Below are positions 1 through 9,863 of a DNA stretch of 64,000 bases, piece by piece (the first letter of the stretch is position 1; every line of letters begins with the position of its first letter). The notes under the pieces are model-generated. The model worked only from the letters and a program-made list of their open reading frames with translations, ran no database searches and was not told the origin of the DNA. Both the position numbers and the translations under genes were made by a program. The DNA comes from Lachnospiraceae bacterium (GTDB lineage Bacteria > Bacillota > Clostridia > Lachnospirales > Lachnospiraceae): contig JAFWWB010000078.1 in the NCBI GenBank assembly GCA_017518185.1, positions 62,001 to 126,000 of the forward strand, read 5' to 3'.

Positions 1-55
1 CTGTCTCCTCCTGAAGCGTCTGTCCCGATTTTTCCTGCTTCTTTACTGCCATCAT
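1..55 (-). CDS. N-terminal fragment of an unidentified protein (cut by window edge)
   Basis: A GGAGGG ribosome binding site at about 61-65 precedes two adjacent ATG codons (positions 55 and 52), and the frame stays open to the window edge. It begins MMAVKKQEKSG and is lysine- and glutamine-rich. It starts 13 bases after the stop of the beta-helix gene, so it is probably the next gene of the same operon. There is too little sequence to assign a function. Confidence 0.5.
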   Translation of the reverse strand, partial: MMAVKKQEKSGQTLQEET

Positions 56-68
56 GTAACCCTCCGTT

Positions 69-941
69 TTATCTTTTCCACTCGGGCGCGTCGCTGCGCC
101 TTCGTATATCGCTGCAATGGATCACGGTAGCTCCGGGATCCACCTCGCTCTTTTCAATGATGAGCTCACCTATATATTCTGCCGTGATGGTCCCTGCGGC
201 AGGGTTGAAGACGCTGCCTATGCCGCTCCTCACATCAGCCTCTACCTTTGAATACTCGAATGCAAGGGTCGTGTTCATGAGACGGCAGTTACGCAGGGTG
301 AGCCCGTCTATATAGCACATGCCCTGAAGGCTCTCTATGGTACAGTTCTCCAGGGTAAGGTTCTTTGAATTCCAGCCAAGATACTCTCCTGAGACAAAGG
401 AATCCTTCACGGTAACATTCTCGCTGTTCCAGAAGGCATCCTTGGTAAGAAGGCAGGAGGAACGTACCACCACGTTCTTCGCCCCGTCAAAGGAATAGTT
501 TCCGTCAAGCTTAAGATCGTCCACCTCTATGTTTTCGCTGTTCATGGCGAAATAATCACCCTTTGCGGATACATGCTTAAGCCTTACCCCGCTGCAGCTC
601 CAGAGGGTCTCCGCCGCATCCGTCATTGCCGTGTCGGTGATGGAGATGTTCCTGCAGCGCCTGAAATTCTTCGGTGCCTGCAGAAGAGCCTTTTCTATCT
701 CGATATTCTCGGTATACCAGACCCCGGCCCTTGCCATGGCAAGCCAGCTGCTCTCGTACACCTTCACGTTCCTGCAATACCAGAGAGGATATTTCCATCC
801 GAAGAGGCACTGTCTTATCTCGATATCAGAGGCCTGCTTGAGAGGTGACTCGCCGCTGTCAAACACACAGTTATCAATGACAAGTCCTTTCTGCCCGAAC
901 AGGGCACGCTCTCCCGTAAAATGCTGTTCACTGTATTTCAT
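69..941 (-). CDS. DUF3737-type right-handed beta-helix protein
   Basis: This 290-residue protein has no signal peptide. It is built from short repeating units of the form N-hydrophobic-x-hydrophobic-x-x-C/S (for example ENIEVDDLKL and KNLTLENCTI), which is the ladder pattern of a parallel beta-helix. Length and wording match the DUF3737 family of Firmicutes, whose biochemical function is unknown. GGAG lies 10 bases before the ATG, inside the end of the preceding aminotransferase gene, and the two genes are one base apart, so they are very likely co-transcribed. The family call is by recognition; no activity is inferred. Confidence 0.8.
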   Translation of the reverse strand: MKYSEQHFTGERALFGQKGLVIDNCVFDSGESPLKQASDIEIRQCLFGWKYPLWYCRNVKVYESSWLAMARAGVWYTENIEIEKALLQAPKNFRRCRNISITDTAMTDAAETLWSCSGVRLKHVSAKGDYFAMNSENIEVDDLKLDGNYSFDGAKNVVVRSSCLLTKDAFWNSENVTVKDSFVSGEYLGWNSKNLTLENCTIESLQGMCYIDGLTLRNCRLMNTTLAFEYSKVEADVRSGIGSVFNPAAGTITAEYIGELIIEKSEVDPGATVIHCSDIRRRSDAPEWKR

Positions 942-942
942 C

Positions 943-2079
943 TTAGATATTCTCCAATGCTCTTTTTAGTCTTCCGAGCCCGTCTTCAAGCATGGTTGAG
1001 GGGCAGGCCAGGTTCATGCGTACAAAACCCTCTCCGCCTTTGCCGTATTCCCTTCCCTCCGACAGGATCAGCCCTGTCTTTTCCCTTATCTCCGCCGCAT
1101 CCCTGCCGCTTTTCATCCACAGAAGATATGTGGCATCCGAATGCACGGTCTCGATGCCCGGGATCTCGTTCTTTATAAATTCTTCAGCCCTGTCCCTGTT
1201 GTTAAAAAGGTAGGCCATCAGCGCATCCAGCCATTCTCCGCCTTTATTGAAGGCCGCCTCGGCCGCGCACTGGGCGAAGACGTTCGGTTCCCCTGCCTCA
1301 TCGGTATTGATCCCGCGCCATACCTTATGTCTCAGTATCTCATTTTCGGCGTACACCGCAGCGCTGTGTATCCCCGCAAGGTTGAATGCCTTGGAAGGGG
1401 AGAGGCAGCTGGCGCTGACCTCCGCGCACAGCGGCGAGACGGATGCAAAGGGAACATAGCTTTTCCCCGGCCGCACTATATCACAGTGAACCTCGTCAGA
1501 GATCACTGTGACACCGTATCTCTTTGAAAGCTCTCCCATCCGCTGAAGCTCTTCCGCGCTCCAGATGTTCCCCGTGGGGTTGTGGGGATTGGAGAGCAGC
1601 AAAAGCCTTGACTGCGGATCGGCAAGCTTCTTTTCCAGGTCTTCAAAATCTATGCTGTAGGCGCCGTCCTTATATACCAGCTCACATTCCAGTGCCCTGC
1701 AGCCGTTGTTCTCAATACAGTTATAAAATATGTCGTAGACCGGAGTCAGTATGACTACCTTTTCGTTCGGGGTTGTGAGTTTTCTCACCATGGAGGAAAT
1801 GGCCGGTATCACCCCGGTGCAAAATATAAGCCCTTCCCTTTTCATGGTAAAGCCGTGGCGGCGTTCCCACCAGCCCGTGTAGGCCTCATACCAGGCATCC
1901 TCGATATCGGTATAGCCGAAGATACCGTGCGCTGCACGTTCCTCCAGCGCCCCGATCACCTCCGGAGCGGTCTTTATCTCCATATCCGCCACCCACATGG
2001 GCAGCTCCCCCTCCTTCACCTGCCATTTCCAGGCTGCGGTGCCGGAGCGGTCTGTCACGCTGTCAAAGTCGTACTTCAT
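943..2079 (-). CDS. MalY/PatB-type PLP-dependent aminotransferase / C-S beta-lyase
   Basis: A 378-residue fold-type I PLP enzyme. SNPHNPTG (163-170), SDEVHCDI (194-201) and the Schiff-base lysine K230 in SPSKAFNLAG are all present, and the length is normal for MalY/PatB. Family members cleave C-S bonds in cystathionine or cysteine conjugates, or act as aminotransferases; the sequence does not decide which. The start ATG directly abuts the TelA stop codon with only a weak ribosome site, suggesting translational coupling. It acts in the cytoplasm and probably belongs to the same transcript as telA and the DUF3737 gene. Confidence 0.88.
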   Translation of the reverse strand: MKYDFDSVTDRSGTAAWKWQVKEGELPMWVADMEIKTAPEVIGALEERAAHGIFGYTDIEDAWYEAYTGWWERRHGFTMKREGLIFCTGVIPAISSMVRKLTTPNEKVVILTPVYDIFYNCIENNGCRALECELVYKDGAYSIDFEDLEKKLADPQSRLLLLSNPHNPTGNIWSAEELQRMGELSKRYGVTVISDEVHCDIVRPGKSYVPFASVSPLCAEVSASCLSPSKAFNLAGIHSAAVYAENEILRHKVWRGINTDEAGEPNVFAQCAAEAAFNKGGEWLDALMAYLFNNRDRAEEFIKNEIPGIETVHSDATYLLWMKSGRDAAEIREKTGLILSEGREYGKGGEGFVRMNLACPSTMLEDGLGRLKRALENI

Positions 2080-3312
2080 TTATTTCTTTATTCCCCTGAC
2101 CTCAAGCAGCTTGTTCTTCAGCTCGGCCTCCATGCGCGCCATCTCGGCTTCTGCAGCGGCACGCTTCTCGCGTCCCTCGCTCTGTATGCGCATGACCTCG
2201 TCGAAGGTGCTGATGAGGTTCTGGTTGGTCTTGTTCAGGGTCTCGATATCCACGATGCCTCTCTGGGCTTCCTTCTCGGTCTCGATGGTGGCGATCTTCA
2301 GGGCCTCGGCATTCTTCTGGAGGATCTGGTTCGTCACATCCGTCACCGCGCGCTGTGCCTTTGCAGCTTCGGTAGCGTTCTGGATACCCAGCGCTATGAC
2401 CATCTGGCTCTTCCACAGAGGGATGGTGTTGACCACGGTGGAACGGATCTTGTCCACCATCTGCATATCGTTGGACTGTATCATCCTTATCTGGGGAGCT
2501 GTCTGCATGGCAACCACTCGGGTAAGCTCCAGGTCGGTGAGCTTCTTGGAGAAACGCTCGCACATATCCTGATAGTCCTTTGCAGCCTGCGCATCCTCGG
2601 CGAGTCCGGTCTGTCTTGCCTTTTCCTGCAGCTGGGGAAGTACGGTTCCCTCAGCCTCGGCCAGCTTCTTCTTGCCGGCGATGATGTACATGGTGAGCTC
2701 CTTGAAATACACAAGGTTCATGTCGTACATCTTATCCATCAGAGCCGCGTCCTTCATGAGCCTTGTCTCGTGCTCCTCAAGGGCTGCCACTATCTTGTTG
2801 ATATTGACTTCGGCCTTGTCATATTTGCTCTTGAGCATCTCCACCTTGTTGGTCTGCTTCTTGAAGAAGCCCTTGATGCCCTTCTCCTCTTCATTGAAGC
2901 CCTTGAGCTCGCCCACAACTCCGGTGAGCAGGGCTCCCACTTCACCCATATCCTTAGTACGGACACTGGCCAGGGCCTTATCTGAGAAATCAGCCATCTT
3001 CTGCTGGGTTGACGCGCCATAGGTCATGACCGCATTGCTGTCGGTGATGTCGATCTGTGCCGCGAAATCCTCCACCATCTTGAGCTCTTCTGCGGAAAGC
3101 TGCTGCTCGGCAACATCCGTTGCGCTTGCCGCTGCCTCGGGCGCGCTCTTGGGGAGTTCAAGGGTTATAGCCGGTGACGCCGGTGCGGCTGCTGCCGCTG
3201 CGGGCGCCGCTGCAGCTTCTGCCGCGGGAGCCTCTGCCTTGAAAGGATCCATGGTAAGTGTGGGGGCAGGCATTTCCGCCTGCATCATTTCCTCCAAACT
3301 GTTCTCAGCCAT
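2080..3312 (-). CDS. telA: TelA-family toxic anion resistance protein
   Basis: The start at 3312 (MAENSLEEMM) is preferred because GGAGG lies 8 bases upstream; the open frame reaches 3387, but that extension reads through a repeat element. This gives 410 residues. An alanine/proline-rich N-terminus is followed by a long alpha-helical body typical of the TelA family (tellurite/toxic-anion resistance, often of unproven function), including the characteristic stretch with IRMIQSNDMQMVDKIRSTV. There is no membrane segment. TelA proteins usually sit beside XpaC-like proteins, as here, although an inverted-repeat element separates the two genes. A role in envelope stress is likely but unproven. Confidence 0.85.
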   Translation of the reverse strand: MAENSLEEMMQAEMPAPTLTMDPFKAEAPAAEAAAAPAAAAAAPASPAITLELPKSAPEAAASATDVAEQQLSAEELKMVEDFAAQIDITDSNAVMTYGASTQQKMADFSDKALASVRTKDMGEVGALLTGVVGELKGFNEEEKGIKGFFKKQTNKVEMLKSKYDKAEVNINKIVAALEEHETRLMKDAALMDKMYDMNLVYFKELTMYIIAGKKKLAEAEGTVLPQLQEKARQTGLAEDAQAAKDYQDMCERFSKKLTDLELTRVVAMQTAPQIRMIQSNDMQMVDKIRSTVVNTIPLWKSQMVIALGIQNATEAAKAQRAVTDVTNQILQKNAEALKIATIETEKEAQRGIVDIETLNKTNQNLISTFDEVMRIQSEGREKRAAAEAEMARMEAELKNKLLEVRGIKK

Positions 3313-3340
3313 TTTTAGTGTCCTCCTATTATTATTTAAG

Positions 3341-3448
3341 ATCCCTCGACTTCGCAGGCCGGCGGCCTGCTCCGCTCGGGATGACAATACAATTTAATGT
3401 TTTGCCCACTTTTGTCATTCCGAGCGAGCAAAGCGAGTCGAGGAATCC
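3341..3448. repeat. Inverted-repeat element between xpaC and telA
   Basis: The left arm (3341-3387) and right arm (3413-3448) are imperfect inverted copies. Both carry the core CCTCGACT and a terminal GGRATGACA block. The same consensus occurs in the same arrangement at 41647-41827, inside a coding sequence. The element lies wholly in the xpaC-telA gap, and the transcript could fold into a long hairpin. It looks like a small non-autonomous dispersed repeat; no coding capacity is seen. Confidence 0.8.
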
Positions 3449-3481
3449 TGTGCTTGCTTATTTCCCCCGGACTGACGATCT

Positions 3482-4786
3482 TTAGTTATTGTTACCGGAT
3501 ATTACGTTGGTCGACGAGAAGTCCCTTCCGGTAAGGCCCTCCTGCTCCAGCATCATCCTCATGACCTCGGCATCCGTGGAGATGTCAAGGCTGGTATCGT
3601 CAAAGAGTCCGTCAAAAAGCTTGTCGAAGGCGTCGTTCATCACGTCTATCGTGGACTCTATCTCTTTCTTTGAGCTCTCTATATTGCTGCTGCTCTTCTC
3701 CTGCTTGTCAAGCTCTATATAGGAATTGAGCAGCTTCACCATGGTGGGCAGGTAATAGCTCATAAGCCTGCGCAGGTATTCCGTAAGGTGTGGCTGTTCC
3801 TTTGCCCTGTCCAGTATCTGCCGTACGGAGTGTTCCATGCGGTCCAGTTTACCCGACACCTCTTCTCCGGGTATAAGATCGTTGCATTCCCGGAGCTGCT
3901 TTATGAATTCCTCTCCCTGCCTGAACATCTCTCTCTGCTCGGGAGTGTATATGCTTTCCTCTTCTTCCCGCTCCTTTGCGGCTTTTTCGGCCTCCAGATA
4001 ATGCTGATAGGTCTCGGCGCTGGTGATCAGGGTCTTCTCCGTGCTGTCCAGGTTTCCCTGTGTGAACCAGCCCTTCTTCAGCATCTTCTTAAGATCTTTC
4101 TTAAGCTTATCCTCGGGCTTTCCCAGCGCTGCGGCCAGCGCGCCGATATCCGCATAGGTCTTATCACCGAGGGCCTTCACTATCTTTTCAAAACGCTCTA
4201 TGAGGGAGAACTCTCCCGCTCCCACCGCTCCGCCGAATATTGCGAGCGCAGGTATGATCAAAAGCCCGAGGCCTATAAAGGTGGCCATACCGCCGCTCAG
4301 TATGCCGGGCATGAGCATGATGGTTATTATCGCTCCGGCGGCTATGCCCATCACGGAGCCGACACCGGCAGCAAGCTTGTCGCTGGAAAGGTTCTTGTAA
4401 AGTGAGTTGACAAAGGGCTGCGGCTGTACATAAGCCTGCCTCGGAGGGGTCTGCTGCATCATCTGCGCGGCCATCCGGGGATCCGCGGCGCGCTGCTGCT
4501 GGAGACGCTGTATCTCCTGGTAGGTCCTGGTCTGCTGCCAGTTGGGATTTCTTGCGGCCGAGGTCCTGGATGCGGGATCCGGCGTGCCGGGCGTACGGTA
4601 GGTAGTCGTATCAAAGCTCCGTCCCATGCTGCTGAACATGCTCTCGATGCCCTTGGCCACATCCCTGCTGAGATTGCTGTAGTTCCCGCTGTCGACAGCA
4701 TCCTGCACGGTCTGACCCACCTGGATCACACCGTTGATGCCCTCGTTTATGGCATTTTCAATCTTTGTGGAAAGATCCTCTGCCAT
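3482..4786 (-). CDS. XpaC-like membrane protein (5-bromo-4-chloroindolyl phosphate hydrolysis family)
   Basis: A 434-residue protein. The N-terminal 110 residues are polar and glutamine-rich. Two hydrophobic segments follow (around 140-190, with GIAAGAIITIMLMPG and GLGLLIIPALAIFGG), then a long charged helical cytoplasmic region. This architecture and the TelA neighbour identify the XpaC-like family, whose name comes from a Bacillus phenotype rather than a proven activity. The start ATG directly follows the stop of the flavoprotein gene, with a GAGG site just upstream. It is expected to work with TelA at the membrane. Confidence 0.75.
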   Translation of the reverse strand: MAEDLSTKIENAINEGINGVIQVGQTVQDAVDSGNYSNLSRDVAKGIESMFSSMGRSFDTTTYRTPGTPDPASRTSAARNPNWQQTRTYQEIQRLQQQRAADPRMAAQMMQQTPPRQAYVQPQPFVNSLYKNLSSDKLAAGVGSVMGIAAGAIITIMLMPGILSGGMATFIGLGLLIIPALAIFGGAVGAGEFSLIERFEKIVKALGDKTYADIGALAAALGKPEDKLKKDLKKMLKKGWFTQGNLDSTEKTLITSAETYQHYLEAEKAAKEREEEESIYTPEQREMFRQGEEFIKQLRECNDLIPGEEVSGKLDRMEHSVRQILDRAKEQPHLTEYLRRLMSYYLPTMVKLLNSYIELDKQEKSSSNIESSKKEIESTIDVMNDAFDKLFDGLFDDTSLDISTDAEVMRMMLEQEGLTGRDFSSTNVISGNNN

Positions 4787-6163
4787 TTATTCCTCTTTTC
4801 CGGCTATCACCCTTGCCACATGCACGCCGCTGGCGGAGGCATGGGAAAGACTATGGGTAATGCCGCTGCAGTCGCCTATTATGAACAGGCCTTCGTGGAG
4901 GGTCTCAAGCCTTTCGTTGATCTCCACTTCCATATTGTAGAACTTGACCTCCACGCCGTAAAGCAGGGTGTCCGCATTTGCGGTACCCGGAGCGATGCGG
5001 TCAAGCTTGTAGATCATCTCTATTATGCCGTCCAGGATACGGCCCGGCATGACAAGGGCCAGGTCACCGGGAGTGGCATTAAGGGTAGGCGTGATAAAGG
5101 CTTCCCTGATGCGGGAAGGCGTGGAACGGTGGCCCGTCGTAAGGTCGCCGAAGCGCTGCACTATTACTCCGCCTCCCAGCATGTTTGAAAGCCTGGCTAT
5201 GCTCTCGCCGTAGCCGTTGGAATCCTTGAAGGGCTCGGAGAAATGCTTTGCCACCAGAAGGGCAAAGTTGGTATTCTCGGTCTGCTTTGAAGGATCCTCA
5301 TAGCTGTGGCCGTTGACGGTCACTATGCCGTTGGTATTCTCCGCGACCACCGCGCCCTTGGGGTTCATACAGAAGGTGCGCACCAGGTCGCCGTACTTCT
5401 CGGTACGGTATACTATCTTGCTCTCATAGAGCTCATCGGTAAGGTGAGAGAATATAGCTGCGGGCAGCTCCACACGGACGCCCAGATCCACGCGGTTGCT
5501 CTTGGTGGGGATCTCCAGCTCCTTGCAGACACCTTCCATCCACTTGCTGCCGCTTCGTCCCGCGGAGATTATGCACCGGTCCGCATAATAGCTCTTTCCA
5601 TCCGTGATCACCTCATAACCGCCTGCGGTCTGTTTTACATGTTCCACGGGTGTGCGGAAGAAGAATTCCACCTGAGGCGAGAGCTCCTTATAGATATTCT
5701 CCAGCACGATATAGTTGATATCGGTTCCGAGATGCCTTACGGAGGCATCCAGCAGCTGGAGCCCGTTCTGGAGACAGAGCTTCTTTATATCCGTATTGGC
5801 GGTGGAATAAAGCTTTGTGCCGTTGCCGCCATGAGAAAGGTTGATGCCGTCCACATAGCGCATGAGCTCCAGCGCGCGTTCCTTTCCTATGTACTCGTAC
5901 AGAGTGCCGCCGAACTGGTTGGTGATATTGTATTTGCCATCGGAAAAAGCACCCGCGCCGCCGAAGCCGTTCATGATCGAACAGGGCTTGCAGCCTACGC
6001 AGTTCTTTACCTTGACCCCGTCGATGGGGCATTTGCGACGGTCCAGGGGATTGCCGCTCTCAAACACGGCTATCTTCATCTCCGGGCAGAGACGCTTCAG
6101 CTCATATGCGGAGAATATGCCTCCGGGGCCTGCTCCGATTATTATAACGTCATAATCATTCAC
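4787..6163 (-). CDS. FAD-dependent dehydrogenase/oxidoreductase (COG2509-like)
   Basis: A 458-residue flavoprotein with an N-terminal dinucleotide-binding motif ([16 protein letters not shown]), a cysteine-containing segment (RRKCP followed by NCVGCKPC) and a C-terminal FAD-contact motif ([17 protein letters not shown]). These match a family of uncharacterised FAD-dependent dehydrogenases common in Firmicutes. The start is GTG at 6163: GGAG lies 10 bases upstream inside the phosphorylase gene, and no in-frame ATG fits better. It overlaps the GH130 gene by 8 bases. The substrate is unknown; nothing ties it directly to mannoside metabolism except operon position. Confidence 0.82.
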   Translation of the reverse strand: MNDYDVIIIGAGPGGIFSAYELKRLCPEMKIAVFESGNPLDRRKCPIDGVKVKNCVGCKPCSIMNGFGGAGAFSDGKYNITNQFGGTLYEYIGKERALELMRYVDGINLSHGGNGTKLYSTANTDIKKLCLQNGLQLLDASVRHLGTDINYIVLENIYKELSPQVEFFFRTPVEHVKQTAGGYEVITDGKSYYADRCIISAGRSGSKWMEGVCKELEIPTKSNRVDLGVRVELPAAIFSHLTDELYESKIVYRTEKYGDLVRTFCMNPKGAVVAENTNGIVTVNGHSYEDPSKQTENTNFALLVAKHFSEPFKDSNGYGESIARLSNMLGGGVIVQRFGDLTTGHRSTPSRIREAFITPTLNATPGDLALVMPGRILDGIIEMIYKLDRIAPGTANADTLLYGVEVKFYNMEVEINERLETLHEGLFIIGDCSGITHSLSHASASGVHVARVIAGKEE

Positions 6164-7334
6164 TTTTCATGTACTCCAGATTTCTGTTGATAAGTTCTAT
6201 CCTCTGTGCCACGCAGTCCCTGCTGCGGAGGGGATCCTCCGGTGTGTTGAAGATGTAATCCGCAAGGCGGTCCACAGTGGTGGATGCCACATGGAGGCGG
6301 GTATCCGATGAGGCATAGTAGATATAGATCTCATCCTTCTCATTCCTTACCGCGCCGTTGGTGAACACCACATTGGAAACATCGCCTATGCGCTCGCCCC
6401 CGAGAGGGCCCATGAACATGCCTCCCGGCTCCGCTATAACCTCCGTAGGATCTTCGAGTGAGGTTGCAAAGCAGTAGAGAACGTATCTTAAGCCTGCTGC
6501 CGTATTGCGGACGCCGTGGGCTATATGGAGCCAGCCCCTGTCCGTCTTGATGGGCACCGCGCCTGCGCCGTTCTTGGCCTCGGTGATGGTGTGGTATTTA
6601 CGCCTGCTGGTTATCTTCTCTTCATCAATTACGGCATGCTCTATGTCGTCACAGAGGCCGAAGCCTATGCCGCCGCCGCTGCCGGTATCGATGAAATCGT
6701 CCATGGGACGGGTATAAAAGGCATACTTCCCGTCTACGAATTCGGGATGCAGCACCACGTTCCTCTGCTGGGGAGATCTTAAGGTCTTCAGGTTATCAAG
6801 CCTCTCCCAGGTCTTCAGATCCTTAGTGCGGACTATGCCCGCCGCCGCCACTGCAGCAGAAAGATCGTCAGTCGATCTGTCCTTACTCTCGGAACAGAAC
6901 ACACCGTAGATCCAGCCGTCTTCATGCTCCGTGAGCCTCATATCATATACATTTGTCTCCTCCGGACAGGTGTCCGGAAGGAGCACCGGCAGGTCGTGGA
7001 AACGGAAGCCCTCGGTGGGCCTGTCCGACTCAGCCACGGCAAAGAAGGATTTCCTGTCGTTGCCCTCTACTCTTGCCACAAGATAATATTTTCCGTCCTT
7101 ATAAAGGGCGCCGGAATTGAACACGCAGTTCACCCCAAGCCTCTCGCAGAAGTTGGGGTTGGTATCCGGGTTCAGGTCATATTTCCAGAACAGGGGAATA
7201 TGCCTGGCCGTAAGCACGGGATGTACATAACGCTTGTACACGCCGTTATAAAAGCGCTCATCCACGCTGTTCTTCCTGGCGATGAGCTGCTCGTATCTTC
7301 TGTTTAATTCAATGTATTTCGGATGAACCTTCAT
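6156..7334 (-). CDS. 4-O-beta-D-mannosyl-D-glucose phosphorylase (GH130)
   Basis: A 392-residue protein matching GH130 subfamily 1 along its length, including [19 protein letters not shown] and [13 protein letters not shown]. Asp131 in NVYDMRL sits at the position known as the general acid in characterised mannosylglucose phosphorylases. The enzyme phosphorolyses mannosyl-beta-1,4-glucose to mannose 1-phosphate and glucose in the cytoplasm. It lies 5 bases behind the cellobiose 2-epimerase gene, which supplies that substrate from mannobiose, so the pair forms the known epimerase/phosphorylase route. No signal peptide is present. Confidence 0.92.
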   Translation of the reverse strand: MKVHPKYIELNRRYEQLIARKNSVDERFYNGVYKRYVHPVLTARHIPLFWKYDLNPDTNPNFCERLGVNCVFNSGALYKDGKYYLVARVEGNDRKSFFAVAESDRPTEGFRFHDLPVLLPDTCPEETNVYDMRLTEHEDGWIYGVFCSESKDRSTDDLSAAVAAAGIVRTKDLKTWERLDNLKTLRSPQQRNVVLHPEFVDGKYAFYTRPMDDFIDTGSGGGIGFGLCDDIEHAVIDEEKITSRRKYHTITEAKNGAGAVPIKTDRGWLHIAHGVRNTAAGLRYVLYCFATSLEDPTEVIAEPGGMFMGPLGGERIGDVSNVVFTNGAVRNEKDEIYIYYASSDTRLHVASTTVDRLADYIFNTPEDPLRSRDCVAQRIELINRNLEYMKSE

Positions 7335-7339
7335 AGATC

Positions 7340-8509
7340 TTATAATCTCCTCAACGCCTCAATGCACATACGGCCGTTGTGGTAAGGACATTTCCAGGGC
7401 TCGACTATGGGTCGTCTCTTTTCATCGGGCTGCCCGTCCTTCGTCACCGCATAGAACCATTCGCTGCCTTCCCTGTGGTCAATGGAATAAGTCTTTATGA
7501 ACTCCCATTCCGCCTCTGCGGCTTCCAGGAAATACTTCTTTTCGGGAGATACCGCGTATGCGTTCAGGAAGCCCACCAGGGTCTCCGCCTGCACCCACCA
7601 GATCCTGTCCTCGTTGACCACACCCTTATCACATTCATTCGCAAGGGAATGTCCGTCAAAGGCAACTTTTCTGACGTTTTCCGCCAGATCGATGGTGATG
7701 GGCCGGAGCTTCTCCGTATAGTCCTTACGGTCAAGTATCTCAAGTCCCCTGTCTATGAGCCAGCTGGTCTCGATATCATGGCCGTAGGAATACAGGTCTA
7801 TAAGGGTATTATATTCGTGATCGAAGAACACCTCCTGCCGGTGGAGCGCAGGATTATACATCTTATCCGCAAAGAGATCCAGCATCCAGCAGAGCTTTTC
7901 CGCCACGCGTTCATCCTTATCCACCCTGTAGAGCTCAGTGTATGCTTCAAATACGTGGAGCAGGGTGTTCATGGTGCGGGTGGCCATAACGCCGTTCTCC
8001 GAAAGCTTCTCATTGCTGACGGGCTTAAACTCCCTGTCAAAAGCCTCCAGGTATCCGCCCTCGTCACGGCAGCGGCCCTCTATAACCTCAAAGAGGGCAT
8101 AAGCCTCCTCCAGTGCCTTCCGGTCTCCCGAAGCCGCATAATAAGAGCTCAGGGCGTATATGCAGAAGGCCTGGTTGTAGGTATGCTTTGTGGTATCAAG
8201 CGGCTTTCCGTCATAGCTCATGGACCAGTACACCCCGCCGTTCTCACGGTCGAGGCAGTACTGCGACAGAAACTTATAGCCGTGCCTTGCCTGGTCCAGC
8301 AGGGCCGGGTCCTTTAATAACATATAGGCATTAGAGAAGAACCACACAATGCGGTTATTCAGTATGCAGCCCTTCTCCGCCTTTTTGTCGAGCTTCAGGT
8401 CAAAATCCAGCAGACCGTACCAGCCGCCGTATTCATCATCTCTCAGCCCCGTCCAGAAAGGGATTATGTGGCCCGTGAGTTCTTCCTTTATCTCTTCCTT
8501 CATTCCCAT
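7340..8509 (-). CDS. Cellobiose 2-epimerase (AGE family)
   Basis: A 389-residue protein of the N-acylglucosamine 2-epimerase superfamily with an (alpha/alpha)6-barrel. Recognisable motifs include [15 protein letters not shown] near the N-terminus, [14 protein letters not shown], the histidine-containing [21 protein letters not shown], and CPYHNGR near the C-terminus. These fit cellobiose 2-epimerases, which convert beta-1,4-mannobiose to mannosylglucose. The downstream GH130 gene supports this substrate. AGGAG lies about 10 bases before the first ATG (8509); a second ATG at 8503 is also possible. No transporter or mannanase gene is adjacent, so uptake must be encoded elsewhere. Confidence 0.9.
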   Translation of the reverse strand: MGMKEEIKEELTGHIIPFWTGLRDDEYGGWYGLLDFDLKLDKKAEKGCILNNRIVWFFSNAYMLLKDPALLDQARHGYKFLSQYCLDRENGGVYWSMSYDGKPLDTTKHTYNQAFCIYALSSYYAASGDRKALEEAYALFEVIEGRCRDEGGYLEAFDREFKPVSNEKLSENGVMATRTMNTLLHVFEAYTELYRVDKDERVAEKLCWMLDLFADKMYNPALHRQEVFFDHEYNTLIDLYSYGHDIETSWLIDRGLEILDRKDYTEKLRPITIDLAENVRKVAFDGHSLANECDKGVVNEDRIWWVQAETLVGFLNAYAVSPEKKYFLEAAEAEWEFIKTYSIDHREGSEWFYAVTKDGQPDEKRRPIVEPWKCPYHNGRMCIEALRRL

Positions 8510-8525
8510 TTTATTTGCTCTCCTG

Positions 8526-9800
8526 TTAAGAGTTAGGGGTTTCGATCTTCTCTTTCCTTGTCCTCACATGCTTGTCATTGGATGATAGCATCTTATAAGC
8601 CGAATCCACAAAGTAATGCTTTGCTTCGGTCTTTACATGGCTCACCATGGCGGACTTGGCCGAGGAAAGGGCGATAAACGCTATGATAGCTGATATCACT
8701 GCGGATGCGCCGATGGCAGGGCCTATCGACAGGCTGAAGAGGAAATAGCTTACAAGGAAACAGATGACCGCCGCAATGGCAAAGGTAATGCAGAAATGCT
8801 TCGTGCACTGGCCCTTGTCTATGGGCAGATCGCCGGTGACCTTTCCTGTCTGGCCGTTCATCGCAAAGGTATAAGCATTACCGTTCCAGCGGGTGGTGAG
8901 CATCCAGACAGGGAGCATGCAGTAGGTGACCTTGCCCTGCTTTATGTCCACACTCACCCTGTCGGCGTGAACGCTGTCATAACCGGTAACGGACTCACGC
9001 AGCTTTTCCTCGGAGGTATTCTTTATCCTCCCGTTCACCCTGGGCTTAACATCATCTGCAGTCTCATCATATTTGCTGGCAAGATAGCCGGAAAAATATG
9101 CGGGATCGTAGGGGATGATCTTAGAGTAATCGAAGGGCTCGATGGAGTCCATGTACTCGTCCCTCATCTCCTTTGCACCGTCCGCGGGAACCTTCTCGTA
9201 GCGCATTTTGGCTATACGGGATACCGCATATTCCTTGGTCTCCTTAAACTTGGAGCCGTTCTCCTCGAAGGTACGCTCCTTCGTCGCGGTATAGAAACCG
9301 CTGGCGTTGCAGTCGCAGTCGAAGAGCCAGAAAGGAACATACACGCCCTTGATCTCCTCCAGGCGGTTGCTGTTCACGAAGCCGGGAGGAAGGAGCTTCT
9401 TGCCCTTGTAATAATTCTCCATGGCCTCCTGGGCCACCTTCTTGTCGTTGGCAAAGGGTATGATGCCGTCCGGCAGGTTCATGCCGGTGAAGACACTCTC
9501 CATGATGGCCGGATTGCCGCAGTAAGGGCATTCCGTAGCGCCCAGCTGGCCGTCGCATACCATAACGGCGCCGCAGCTGTCGCAGGTGTATTCCTTCACG
9601 CCTTCGGCGCCGGCTTCCAGCTTCGCGCCCTCGGACTGGGTCCACTCACCGGAAACATCGTTTCCGCTGTTCTTCTTCACCTCGCTCATGTCGAAGGAAG
9701 ATTCACAGTATACACATACCATCTTCTGCTGCTCGCCGTTGAACTCAAGCGGCCCGCCGCAGTTTGGACAGAGATATTCCTGTAAACTTGAATCAGCCAT
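8526..9800 (-). CDS. Zinc-ribbon membrane protein of unknown function
   Basis: A 424-residue protein with two N-terminal zinc ribbons: C11/C14 with C29/C32, then a second CDSC...CPYC pair. A central beta-rich region follows (with GVYVPFWLFDCDCNASG), then two adjacent hydrophobic segments near 340-385 and a basic C-terminus. This layout is common among Firmicute TFIIB-type zinc-ribbon proteins, which databases sometimes mislabel as helicases. A strong AAGGGGG site precedes the ATG. It sits between gpmA and the epimerase gene with short gaps, so it is probably co-expressed with them. Function is unknown; metal sensing or envelope quality control are only guesses. Confidence 0.8.
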   Translation of the reverse strand: MADSSLQEYLCPNCGGPLEFNGEQQKMVCVYCESSFDMSEVKKNSGNDVSGEWTQSEGAKLEAGAEGVKEYTCDSCGAVMVCDGQLGATECPYCGNPAIMESVFTGMNLPDGIIPFANDKKVAQEAMENYYKGKKLLPPGFVNSNRLEEIKGVYVPFWLFDCDCNASGFYTATKERTFEENGSKFKETKEYAVSRIAKMRYEKVPADGAKEMRDEYMDSIEPFDYSKIIPYDPAYFSGYLASKYDETADDVKPRVNGRIKNTSEEKLRESVTGYDSVHADRVSVDIKQGKVTYCMLPVWMLTTRWNGNAYTFAMNGQTGKVTGDLPIDKGQCTKHFCITFAIAAVICFLVSYFLFSLSIGPAIGASAVISAIIAFIALSSAKSAMVSHVKTEAKHYFVDSAYKMLSSNDKHVRTRKEKIETPNS

Positions 9801-9863
9801 ATAGAACCCCCTTTTAAATGTTATGATCTTTCGCGTTGGCCCCGGATCGCTGCCAGCGCTTAC

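Noticed and set aside
1855-2985. A 376-codon open frame on the plus strand
   Set aside because: Antisense to the MalY and TelA genes; leucine/histidine-rich shadow with no motif.
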